From the NCBI RefSeq assembly GCF_014204755.1, contig NZ_JACHLZ010000001.1:2232001-2296000 (forward strand): a DNA stretch of 64,000 bases, written 5' to 3'. The DNA is from Brachybacterium aquaticum (GTDB lineage Bacteria > Actinomycetota > Actinomycetes > Actinomycetales > Dermabacteraceae). Numbering within the stretch: the stretch's first letter is position 1; every line of letters begins with the position of its first letter. The position numbers were made by a program, and so were the translations under genes. Below, piece after piece: positions 19,663-27,985 of this stretch. Below the pieces are notes generated by a model that was not told the DNA's origin, did no database searches, and was given only the letters and a program-made list of their open reading frames with translations.

Positions 19663-20682
19663 TCACGCCCCGAGCAGTCCCACCAGGTGCAGCAGCACCC
19701 CGAGGCCGTTCAGGAGCAGATGGGCGAGCACGCACACCCACAGCCGCCGCCAGCGCCGCCACATCATCCCCAGCGCCAGCCCCGTCGTGCCCTGGAGCGC
19801 GATCACCTGCGCCGCGCCCTCCCACCAGGTGCCGTCGCCGTGGCTGGTGACGTGCATGAGCCCGAAGAGCAGCGAGGCGAGCAGCAGCCCGGTCCAGGAG
19901 CCGAGCAGCGCCTCCAGGCGGGTCTGGAGAAGTCGCCGGTAGAGCAGCTCCTCGCCGAACCCGGCGGTGATCGCCGTCGCGGTCGCGCTGACCAGCAACA
20001 CCGCGAGCGGGGGCCAGGTGGCGGGTCCACCCGTCGAGAAGGGGCCGACGGTGGAGAGGACGCCGAGGGTGAGCGCGGGAAGGAGGATCAGCCACGCGCT
20101 CACCGCGGGCCGGCCGATCGCGATCGAGGGCCCGCGTCGCCGGGCGGAGAGCGCGAGCACCACGGGCGGCACCACGAGGAACATCGCGGCCTTCAGCAGC
20201 ACGTAGTCCTCGGGCAGGGCCAGCAGCGGCACCAGCAGCGGGAAGGAGACGGCGAGGCCCAGCAGCAGCGCCGTCTCCCCGCGCAGCGCACGGGGCCTGC
20301 GCACGGAGATCCCAGCCGTGCCGCGCCCGCGCGGCAGCAGCGCCGTCAGCGCCATGGCGAGCGCCGCAGGGACGAGCAGCAGCGGCACCGGCAGCGGGGT
20401 GTAGCCGGGATCTCTCGAGACCACGACCCCGTCGGGGCTGCGCACGATCGTCACCGCGATCGCGACGGCGAACACCGTCAGCACGGCGCCCACGACGACC
20501 GGCCGGTCGCCAGGGGCGGGGACGCGAGGGCCGGGGTTGCTGGGGCCGGGCCGGATGGGGCCGGGGTCGGCGACTGCGGGATCGGCAGGGTCGGGCCGGG
20601 TCCGCTCCGGGGCGGCCGACGGGACGGGCGGACGGGCGTCGTCGGCCGACGGGCGGGCCGGGCGCGGTGCGGCGGAGATCAT
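19663..20682 (-). CDS. CPBP-family intramembrane metalloprotease
   Basis: 339 residues. A disordered Pro/Ala-rich N-terminus (about 55 residues) and some eight membrane segments. The three Abi/CPBP motifs are complete: EELLYRR (EExxxR), FGLMH (FxxxH) and HLLLN (HxxxN). The family includes prenyl-protein processing and bacteriocin self-immunity proteins; the role here is unknown. GACGAT (20689-20694, minus) 6 bases upstream of the ATG suggests a leaderless start. Confidence 0.85.
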   Translation of the reverse strand: MISAAPRPARPSADDARPPVPSAAPERTRPDPADPAVADPGPIRPGPSNPGPRVPAPGDRPVVVGAVLTVFAVAIAVTIVRSPDGVVVSRDPGYTPLPVPLLLVPAALAMALTALLPRGRGTAGISVRRPRALRGETALLLGLAVSFPLLVPLLALPEDYVLLKAAMFLVVPPVVLALSARRRGPSIAIGRPAVSAWLILLPALTLGVLSTVGPFSTGGPATWPPLAVLLVSATATAITAGFGEELLYRRLLQTRLEALLGSWTGLLLASLLFGLMHVTSHGDGTWWEGAAQVIALQGTTGLALGMMWRRWRRLWVCVLAHLLLNGLGVLLHLVGLLGA

Positions 20683-20780
20683 GCCTCCATCGTCCGGTGC
20701 CGCTCCCCCGCACCGCCTCCTCCGACAGGAGGAGAACCGGGCGCTGCGACACCGGTACGCGAAGCGACACGGGAACGCAC

Positions 20781-20812
20781 AGCGCCCCGGACCCGCAGGG
20801 GTCCGGGGCGCT
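20781..20812 (-). terminator. Terminator of sucCD
   Basis: 14-bp perfect arms starting AGCGCCCCGGACCC at 20781, 4-base loop, right arm ending at 20812, about 50 bases past the sucD stop. Confidence 0.85.
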
Positions 20813-20860
20813 GCGGCCGTGCGCCCGGAGCCGTGGCTCAGAGGCGCGGGACGGGGCTGC

Positions 20861-21751
20861 TCAGGCGAGGCCCTTCATGAGCTCGCGCATGAGCTCAGCG
20901 GTCTCGGTGGGGGTCTTGCCCACCTTGACGCCGGCGGCCTCGAGGGCCTCCTTCTTGGCCTGCGCGGTACCGGCGGAGCCGGAGACGATCGCGCCGGCGT
21001 GGCCCATGGTCTTGCCCTCGGGGGCGGTGAAGCCCGCGACGTAGCCGACCACCGGCTTGGTGACGTTGGCCTTGATGAACTCGGCCGCACGCTCCTCGGC
21101 GTCGCCGCCGATCTCACCGATCATCACGATGCCGGCGGTCTCGGGGTCGTTCTCGAACGCCTCGAGGGCATCGATGTGGGTGGTGCCGATGACCGGGTCG
21201 CCACCGATGCCGATGGCGGTGGTGAAGCCGATGTCGGAGAGCTCGTACATCATCTGGTAGGTCAGGGTGCCGGACTTGGAGACCAGGCCCAGCTTGCCCG
21301 CGCCGGTGATGTTCGAGGGGGTGATCCCGGCGTTGGACTTCCCGGGGCTGATCAGGCCCGGGCAGTTCGGGCCGACGATGCGGGTGGTGCCCTTGGACTT
21401 GGCGTAGTTGAAGAACTCGGCGGAATCCTTGACCGGGATGCCCTCGGTGATGATCACCAGGAGCGGGATCTGGGCATCGATCGCCTCGAGCGCCGCGTCC
21501 TTGGCGAACTTCGGCGGCACGAAGACCACCGAGACGTTCGCGCCGGTGGCCTCCATGGCCTCGGCGACGGTCCCGAAGACGGGCACCTCGGCGCCGCCCT
21601 CGAAGGCGACCGACTGGCCGGCCTTGCGGGGGTTCACGCCGCCGACGATGTTCGTGCCGGAGTCGAGCATGCGCTGGGAGTGCTTCATGCCCTCCGAGCC
21701 CGTCATGCCCTGGACGATGACCTTGCTGTTCTCATCAAGGAAGATAGACAT
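20861..21751 (-). CDS. sucD: Succinate-CoA ligase subunit alpha
   Basis: 296 residues. Together with SucC it converts succinyl-CoA to succinate with NTP formation in the TCA cycle. CoA-binding [14 protein letters not shown] near the N-terminus, [11 protein letters not shown] in the middle, and the phosphohistidine in GHAGAIVSG near residue 250. It starts 12 bases after sucC, forming a two-gene operon that ends at the hairpin at 20781-20812. Confidence 0.97.
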   Translation of the reverse strand: MSIFLDENSKVIVQGMTGSEGMKHSQRMLDSGTNIVGGVNPRKAGQSVAFEGGAEVPVFGTVAEAMEATGANVSVVFVPPKFAKDAALEAIDAQIPLLVIITEGIPVKDSAEFFNYAKSKGTTRIVGPNCPGLISPGKSNAGITPSNITGAGKLGLVSKSGTLTYQMMYELSDIGFTTAIGIGGDPVIGTTHIDALEAFENDPETAGIVMIGEIGGDAEERAAEFIKANVTKPVVGYVAGFTAPEGKTMGHAGAIVSGSAGTAQAKKEALEAAGVKVGKTPTETAELMRELMKGLA

Positions 21752-21763
21752 GTCGGGTGCTGC

Positions 21764-22933
21764 TCACTTTCCGGAGGCGGCGAGCTCGGCGACCTTCGCG
21801 GCGCCGCCGTCCATGGTGTCGGCCTGGGTGACGAGGGGGTGGGCGAAGTCGGCGAGGATCTTGCGACCCTCCTCGACGTTGTTGCCGTCGAGGCGGACCA
21901 CCAGGGGCTTGGTGGCGGCGTCGCCGAGCTTCTGCAGTGCGCCGACGATGCCGTTGGCGACCGCGTCGCAGGCGGTGATGCCGCCGAAGACGTTGACGAA
22001 CACCGCACGGACCTGCTCGTCGCCGAGGATGACGTCGAGGCCGTTGGCCATGACCTCGGCGCTCGCGCCGCCGCCGATGTCCAGGAAGTTCGCGGGCTTC
22101 ACGCCGTGCTGCTCGCCGGCGTAGGCAACCACGTCGAGGGTGGACATGACCAGGCCCGCGCCGTTGCCGATGATGCCGACCTCGCCGTCGAGCTTGACGT
22201 AGTTGAGGTCCAGCGCCTTCGCCTTGGTCTCCAGCGGGTCCTCGGAGGCGACGTCGACGAGCGCCTCGTGGTCCTCGTGGCGGAACTCGGCGTTGTCGTC
22301 CAGGGTGATCTTGCCGTCGAGCGCGACGATGTCGCCGGCGCCGGTCTTGACCAGCGGGTTGACCTCGACGAGGGTGGCGTCCTCCTCGCGGTAGACGTCC
22401 CAGAGCTTCTGGAGCACGGGGGCGACCTTCGCGGCGGTCTCGGCGTCGAACTTCGCGGCCTCGACGATCTCCTTCGCCTTGGCCTCGTCGATGCCGACGT
22501 TGGGGTCCACGGCGACGCGGGCGAGGGCCTCGGGGCGCTCGACGGCGAGCTGCTCGATCTCCATGCCGCCCTCGACGGAGCACATGGCCAGGTAGTTGCG
22601 GTTCGCACGGTCCAGCAGCAGCGAGAAGTAGTACTCCTCGGCGATGTCGGCGCCGGCGGCGACCATCACGCGGTGCACGGTGTGGCCCTTGATGTCCATG
22701 CCGAGGATCTCGGCGGCCTTCGCCTCCGCCTCCTCGGGGGACTTGGCGACCTTCACGCCGCCGGCCTTTCCGCGGCCACCGGTCTTCACCTGGGCCTTGA
22801 CGACGACGACCGGGGTGCCGAGCTTCTCGGCGCCGGCCTTGGCAGCGGCCGGGTCCTCCGCGACGACTCCTCCGAGCACGGGCACGCCGTGCTTCTCGAA
22901 GAGATCGCGGGCCTGGTACTCATACAGGTCCAC
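21764..22933 (-). CDS. sucC: Succinate-CoA ligase subunit beta
   Basis: 389 residues, normal length. ATP-grasp N-terminus ([35 protein letters not shown]) and C-terminal ligase domain with [13 protein letters not shown] and [17 protein letters not shown] start with a GAGAGGAAA site 8 bases upstream. TACCCT about 85 bases upstream may be the -10 element, so this operon has a leader, unlike many genes here. Confidence 0.97.
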   Translation of the reverse strand: MDLYEYQARDLFEKHGVPVLGGVVAEDPAAAKAGAEKLGTPVVVVKAQVKTGGRGKAGGVKVAKSPEEAEAKAAEILGMDIKGHTVHRVMVAAGADIAEEYYFSLLLDRANRNYLAMCSVEGGMEIEQLAVERPEALARVAVDPNVGIDEAKAKEIVEAAKFDAETAAKVAPVLQKLWDVYREEDATLVEVNPLVKTGAGDIVALDGKITLDDNAEFRHEDHEALVDVASEDPLETKAKALDLNYVKLDGEVGIIGNGAGLVMSTLDVVAYAGEQHGVKPANFLDIGGGASAEVMANGLDVILGDEQVRAVFVNVFGGITACDAVANGIVGALQKLGDAATKPLVVRLDGNNVEEGRKILADFAHPLVTQADTMDGGAAKVAELAASGK

Positions 22934-23119
22934 GGGGTGATTTCCTCTCGATGTCGGCAGTGGGCGGCAGGCCGCCTTGGCCTCGATGCCACCCCTGGGA
23001 ACAGCGCCAGGGTATCGCCTCGGCGAGGCCGAGCGGACGCTGGGAGGGGACGCTGGAGGAGTGTGGCGGGAGTCTCATCCGTCCGGGGCCCGTCCAGGCG
23101 GCGCGTCTACGATGGGGCG

Positions 23120-23584
23120 ATGAGCCCACGATCCCGCAGCCTGGTCCAGCGCGTGCGCGACCACCTCGGATTCAGCGTGGTCGCGATCGGCGTGCTGTTC
23201 ATCGTGCTGCGCCTGCTGGGCGTCCGCTCGACCTTCGCCGGCTTCGCGATGTCGGTGGCGATCACGCTCGCGCTGAACGTGGGCCTGTCCTACTACAGCG
23301 AGTACCGGGCCCGTCACCCGCGCCCTGCGCGCGAGGCCCGCGGCGGCGGGGACATCCGCTTCCGCGAGGACGACCCGCGCCCCGCACGGCGCGAGTACCA
23401 CGACGACGACCGCCCCCGTGACGGCCGCTACGACGACCGCCCCCGTGACGGCCGCTACGACGACCGCCCCCGTGACGGCCGCTACGACGGTCGCCCCCGT
23501 GACGACCGCTACGACGACGACCGTCGCCTCGATCCCCGTGCCGAGGACCGGCGCGTCAGGGATCCTCGCGACGGATCCCGCTGA
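23120..23584 (+). CDS. Small membrane protein with Arg/Asp nonapeptide repeats
   Basis: 154 residues. Two membrane segments (about 16-34 and 40-57), then a cytoplasmic tail. The tail holds four near-perfect RPRDGRYDD repeats (DNA 23411-23518) inside a wider Asp/Arg-rich segment. No catalytic motif. TACGAT (23108-23113) is 6 bases before the ATG, indicating a leaderless mRNA. The next gene starts 25 bases downstream and has the same composition, so the two probably act together. Function not recognised; mixed-charge tails of this kind suggest phase separation or nucleic-acid or polymer binding (inference). Confidence 0.65.
   Translation: MSPRSRSLVQRVRDHLGFSVVAIGVLFIVLRLLGVRSTFAGFAMSVAITLALNVGLSYYSEYRARHPRPAREARGGGDIRFREDDPRPARREYHDDDRPRDGRYDDRPRDGRYDDRPRDGRYDGRPRDDRYDDDRRLDPRAEDRRVRDPRDGSR
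23411..23518 (+). repeat. Four 27-bp coding repeats (RPRDGRYDD)
   Basis: Units at 23411, 23438, 23465 and 23492. The first three are nearly identical; the fourth has GAC for GGC. In frame within the 23120-23584 gene. Confidence 0.9.
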
Positions 23585-23609
23585 GGCGGGGACCGGGCGA
23601 GGAGGAGCC

Positions 23610-24359
23610 ATGGCCGACTGGAGGACCTACGCGAAGGCTGCGCGCAACACGGCGCGCAAGCAGGCGCCGGGCGCTCGCGATGCCGCGCGCCGCGCGTCGG
23701 AGCGGGCCGGGGACTACGTCCGGGCCGCCGGACGCGCAGTCGACGAGGGCTGGCGCGAGGACGAGCGGGACGCCCCGCGCGACCAGGATCTCGCGGCGCG
23801 CCGCGAGGATGCGCGGGAGCCCCGCGAGTACGACCCGGCGCGGGAGCCCCGCGAGAACGACCCCGCGCGTGACCGCGCGCAGCTGCGCGACCGCGAGTAC
23901 GACCCCGCCCGCGATCGCGATGAACTGGACCGCGATGACCGGGACCGTGACGACAGGGACCGCACCGACCGGGCGGGCCGGACCGACTCCGGCACCCGCA
24001 CCGCCTCGCGCCCCCGCACCGGCTCCGGCACCCGCACCGCCTCACGTCCCGCGTTCGACACCGACCGCCTGCGCGAGGACGCGAAGATCTACGCGACCGT
24101 CGCCGGACGTCGCGCCACGAAGGCGAGGAAGGCCGCCGCCGAGGCGAACCTCGGCGGGAGGATCATGCGCGCCTTCCGCGACGCGCTGCTGATCGGCGGC
24201 TCGCTGCTGGTGATCTGGGGCGTCCTGTACGCCGCCGGGATCCCGATCCCCTTCACCACGGTGCTGATCGCGGTGGCTCTGATCGTGGCGATCAGCTTCG
24301 GGACAGGCCTGTACGCGCAGTCCAAGCGCGCCCGCGAGGCGGACCCCGACGAGGAGTGA
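23610..24359 (+). CDS. Membrane protein with a mixed-charge (Arg/Asp) N-terminal region
   Basis: 249 residues. Residues 1-60 are basic and helix-like, 55-150 carry repeats such as EPREYDPAR, REYDPARD and DRDDRDRDD, and two membrane segments lie at about 194-232. The topology is inverted relative to the preceding gene: charged tail first, membrane part last. Strong ribosome site GGAGGAG 3 bases upstream. No known family recognised. Together with 23120-23584 it forms a two-gene unit of charged-repeat membrane proteins. Confidence 0.65.
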   Translation: MADWRTYAKAARNTARKQAPGARDAARRASERAGDYVRAAGRAVDEGWREDERDAPRDQDLAARREDAREPREYDPAREPRENDPARDRAQLRDREYDPARDRDELDRDDRDRDDRDRTDRAGRTDSGTRTASRPRTGSGTRTASRPAFDTDRLREDAKIYATVAGRRATKARKAAAEANLGGRIMRAFRDALLIGGSLLVIWGVLYAAGIPIPFTTVLIAVALIVAISFGTGLYAQSKRAREADPDEE

Positions 24360-24512
24360 GCCTCCGTCGGGGAGCTCGGCTCCGAGTTGGCGTGACGTCG
24401 CGCTGACCTCGGCGGGGACCTTCGTCGTCGGGACCGGGCGGGGCAGCACTTAGCCTGGATCGGCCCCTGTCCCCGCCCGCCTCTCGTGGCCGGGCCCCTG
24501 CCCCGAGGTGCC

Positions 24513-27428
24513 ATGTCCGCCGCCCCCGCTCCCCCGCGCCCGTCGGCCGCCGCCGACCGTCGCTCCTGGCACCGCCGCGCCGCCCGTCCCGTCTCCGGCT
24601 GGCTCGTGGCCCTGCTCATCGTGGTGGTGCTCCACCCGTGGATCCCGCAGTCGCGCTGGCTGCTGGTGCACATGGTCACCCTGGGACTGGTGACCACGTC
24701 GATCATGGTGTGGGGCCAGCACTTCACCGAGGCGCTGCTGCGCACCCGGCTGGCCGAGGAGTCCCGCCCCCGCCAGGTGCTGCGGATCCGGCTGCTGACC
24801 ACCGGTGTTCTCGTGACGATCGCGGGCATGCTGCCCTCGTGGCCGTGGCTGGTGGTGGCCGGGTCCCTGCTCGTCTCCGGCGCGATGCTCTGGTACGCCG
24901 CGGCACTCGGCGCGCAGGTGAGGGCCGCGCTGCCCGCTCGCTTCGGGGTGACCGTGAACGGATACATCGCCGCCGCCTGCCTGCTGCCCGCAGGCGCGCT
25001 GCTGGGTGCCGTGATGGCCTTCAGCCCGGGCGAGCCATGGCAGGGGCGTCTGCTGCTCGCGCACGAGCTGGTCAACGTGCTGGGCTTCGTGGGCCTGACC
25101 GTCACCGCCACGCTCCTGACGCTGTGGCCGACGGTGCTGCGCACCCGCATCCCCGAGCGGGCCGTACCCCGCGCGCGTCTGGCACTGGTCGGGATGCCCG
25201 TCGGCGCGGTCGGCGCCGCCGCCGGTGCCCTGCTCGGCGCGCCCCCGATGGGCTGCGCCTTCCTGCTGCTGCACCTGGGCTCCTTCCTCGCCGTCGCCGC
25301 GACGCTCGTGCAGGCCGCCCGGCAGTCGCGCCGCCAGCACCACCGCTCCCTCGTGCCGCTGTTCCCGGTCCTGTCCATCGCGGCCGGGGTGGTCTGGTTC
25401 GTCCTCGCCCAGATCGCCCTGCTCGGCATGTGGTGGGCCTCGGCCGACGAGCAGCTGGTCAGCACCCTGGTCGCGGCCGACGTGCAGCGCCTGACCGTGC
25501 CGTTGGTCGCCGGGTTCCTGCTCCAGGTGCTGCTCGGTGCGATGAGTCACCTGCTGCCTGTGACGATGGGCGGCGGCCCCCGCGCCACCACGGCGGGCCT
25601 CGCGCTCATGAGCCGCGGCGCCGTGCCCCGTGTGGTCGCCTACAACCTCGCCCTCGCGGTGCTGGTCCTCGCGGACCTGCCTGGCGAGAGCGCCGGGGCG
25701 CTGCTGTCCGCGCTCACGCTCGGCACGCTGGATCCGGCCGACGCCGGCTCCCTCACCCGGGTGCTCGTCTCTCTGGTCGCCTTCGCGGCGCTGCTGGGGT
25801 TCGTGGTGACGATGATGCTCGCGGTGCGCTCGAGCGTGCGTCTGCGCCGCGCCGCGTCGTCGGAGGCGCCGACGGGTGCTGCCGACGGGGCGGCCCCCGA
25901 GGGGCCGACGATCGCCTCGCCGACCGGCGGGACGACGGCCGACGGCCCCGCGCCCGACGTGGCCTCCCCCGCCGTGGCTTCCCCTGCCGCGGCTTCCCCT
26001 GCCCCGGCCGCGGGCAGCATGGACCGCCGTGCCTTGACCGGTGTGCTGGTCGGGGCCGGTTCCGTGCTCGCCGCTGGCGCGTTCGGGGCGAGCCTGGACC
26101 GGTCGCGCGGCTCGGTCCCCGCGGCAGGCACGGGCGGTGCGGGCGGATGGTCGGTCGCACCGACCGGGCGCACCACCACGCTCGACCTCTCCATGGTGGA
26201 CATGCGCTTCGTCCCCGACGTGCTCGAGGTGCCGGCCGGGGACGTCGTGGTGATCACTCTGCGCAATGACGACCCCTACGACGTGCACGACCTCGTGCTC
26301 GCCGACGGCACGGCCTCCGGCCGGCTGCAGCCCGGGGAGACCGTCACGGTGGAGACCGGGGTGATCACCCACGACCTCGAGGGCTGGTGCTCGATCGTCG
26401 GACACCGCGCGATGGGGATGGTCATGCGGGTGCGGGCCGTCGGCGCCGACGGGGCCGCGGGCGCCGAAGAGCCCGCGCAGACGGCGCACTCCTCGGGTGT
26501 CGACGAGCTGACAAGGGTCCCGCTGGATCTGCAGGCGGCTCCCGGTCCGCAGCACCCGGTCAGGGACGCGACCCTGCCCGAGGCCGCCGGGCCCGAACAG
26601 CGGGTGCGGCTGGAGATCACCGAGACCGCCGCCGAGATCGCGCCGGGCGTCACGATGGACGCGATGACCTTCGGCGGCACCGTGGTCGGGCCGGTGCTGC
26701 GCTCCGAGCTGGGCGCCCGGCTCACCGTGGACCTGGTCAACAGCGGCTCCATGGGCCACTCCCTGGACCTGCACGCCGGCCGGGTCTCCCCCGACGCGGT
26801 GATGCGCACGATCCCGCCGGGCGAATCGCTCGAGTACTCGATCACCACCGACCACGCCGGGGTGTGGCTGTACCACTGCTCGACGATGCCGATGACGGTG
26901 CACCTGGCCGCCGGGATGGTGGGCGCGCTGATCGTGCCCCCGGCCGGGCTCGCCGCGGCCGATCGCGAGTACGTGCTGGTCCAGTCCGACCACTACCTGG
27001 TGCCCGCAGGTGCTCCGGGGTACGACGAGGCGATGCACGAGGGCGCCCATCCGGTCAGCCCCGCGAAGATCTCTGCCGAGCGCCCCGATGCGACCGTGTT
27101 CAACGGCCATGCGAACCAGTACGTGCACTCCCCGCTCACCGCGCGGGTGGGCGAGCGGGTGCGGCTGTGGGTGCTGGCCGCGGGGCCCTCCCGCGGGATC
27201 TCGTTCCACGTGGTGGGAGGCGTGTTCGACACGGTGTTCAAGGAGGGCGAGTACCTGCTGCGCCCGGAGAACGAGAACGGGGGCGGTTCCCAGGCGCTCG
27301 ACCTCGCCGCCGCGCAGGGCGGGTTCGTGGAGCTGGTCTTCGAGGAGCCCGGCACCTACACCGCCGTGAACCACTCCTTCGCGGATATGGAGCGCGGCGC
27401 ACGGGCGCTGATCACCGTCACCGCCTGA
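24513..27428 (+). CDS. nirK: Membrane-anchored copper nitrite reductase: multi-TM module, cupredoxin and NirK fusion
   Basis: 971 residues. Residues 25-450 form a His-containing multi-span membrane module resembling NnrS/heme-copper-type proteins. A Pro/Ala linker (450-502) and another hydrophobic segment (503-526) follow. A cupredoxin (about 555-640) carries His592, Cys626, His631 and Met636. The C-terminal NirK region (about 695-971) has the full set known from copper nitrite reductases: type 1 His749, Cys789, His797, Met802; type 2 His754, His788, His954; catalytic Asp752 and His899. It should reduce nitrite to NO outside the membrane, with the cupredoxin feeding electrons. GAGGTG site before the ATG; TAGCCT near 24451 may be the -10 element. 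Confidence 0.85.
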   Translation: MSAAPAPPRPSAAADRRSWHRRAARPVSGWLVALLIVVVLHPWIPQSRWLLVHMVTLGLVTTSIMVWGQHFTEALLRTRLAEESRPRQVLRIRLLTTGVLVTIAGMLPSWPWLVVAGSLLVSGAMLWYAAALGAQVRAALPARFGVTVNGYIAAACLLPAGALLGAVMAFSPGEPWQGRLLLAHELVNVLGFVGLTVTATLLTLWPTVLRTRIPERAVPRARLALVGMPVGAVGAAAGALLGAPPMGCAFLLLHLGSFLAVAATLVQAARQSRRQHHRSLVPLFPVLSIAAGVVWFVLAQIALLGMWWASADEQLVSTLVAADVQRLTVPLVAGFLLQVLLGAMSHLLPVTMGGGPRATTAGLALMSRGAVPRVVAYNLALAVLVLADLPGESAGALLSALTLGTLDPADAGSLTRVLVSLVAFAALLGFVVTMMLAVRSSVRLRRAASSEAPTGAADGAAPEGPTIASPTGGTTADGPAPDVASPAVASPAAASPAPAAGSMDRRALTGVLVGAGSVLAAGAFGASLDRSRGSVPAAGTGGAGGWSVAPTGRTTTLDLSMVDMRFVPDVLEVPAGDVVVITLRNDDPYDVHDLVLADGTASGRLQPGETVTVETGVITHDLEGWCSIVGHRAMGMVMRVRAVGADGAAGAEEPAQTAHSSGVDELTRVPLDLQAAPGPQHPVRDATLPEAAGPEQRVRLEITETAAEIAPGVTMDAMTFGGTVVGPVLRSELGARLTVDLVNSGSMGHSLDLHAGRVSPDAVMRTIPPGESLEYSITTDHAGVWLYHCSTMPMTVHLAAGMVGALIVPPAGLAAADREYVLVQSDHYLVPAGAPGYDEAMHEGAHPVSPAKISAERPDATVFNGHANQYVHSPLTARVGERVRLWVLAAGPSRGISFHVVGGVFDTVFKEGEYLLRPENENGGGSQALDLAAAQGGFVELVFEEPGTYTAVNHSFADMERGARALITVTA

Positions 27429-27508
27429 CCGCACCGACACCGCCGACCCACCCTCGAGTGCCGACCCACCGTCGCGCACCGGGGCATTGGGGCGGGTAGC
27501 GTCTGTCC

Positions 27509-27934
27509 ATGACCTCCCCCGCGCCCCGCCCAGGCCTGCACCATCTCGAGCTGTGGACCGCCGATCTCGCCGCCGCCGAACCCGCCTGGGACTGGCTGCT
27601 GACCGCCCTCGGCTGGTCCGCCGAGCGGGTGGAGGGCTGGGAGCTGGGCCGCATCTGGCGCCACCCCGACGGCTCCTACCTGGTGCTCGAGCACTCCGAC
27701 GACGTGCGCGGCGACCGGGCGGACCGCCGCGCCCCTGGCATGAACCACGTGGCCCTGAACGCCGGGGACCGCGCGACGCTCGACGCCCTTCGCGCCGAGG
27801 CCCCCGCCCACGGCTGGCGCGAGCTGTTCGCGGACCACTACCCGCATGCGGGCGGCGAGGACCACACCGCCTGGTACGGCGAGGACCCGCACGGCCTCGA
27901 GGTCGAGCTCGTCGCCACCGACAGCGCAGACTGA
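27509..27934 (+). CDS. VOC-family (glyoxalase/bleomycin-resistance fold) protein
   Basis: 141 residues. Two beta-alpha-beta-beta-beta modules: GLHHLELWTADL at the start (first metal His), LVLEHSD, GMNHVALNAGD and YGEDPHGLEVELV near the end (metal Glu). Substrate unknown. TAGCGT (27497-27502) is 6 bases upstream of the ATG, indicating a leaderless start. It stands alone between nirK and convergent pcrA. Confidence 0.85.
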   Translation: MTSPAPRPGLHHLELWTADLAAAEPAWDWLLTALGWSAERVEGWELGRIWRHPDGSYLVLEHSDDVRGDRADRRAPGMNHVALNAGDRATLDALRAEAPAHGWRELFADHYPHAGGEDHTAWYGEDPHGLEVELVATDSAD

Positions 27935-27985
27935 GCGGCCAGCAGACGCGCGGCGCACGCCCGGCTCAGAGCGTCGCGATCGGGC

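Noticed and set aside
17856..19850. Plus-strand frame of 664 codons rich in Glu/Asp
   Set aside because: It is the complement of the poly-Ser linker of the NlpC/P60 gene and the DtxR gene, not a real acidic protein.
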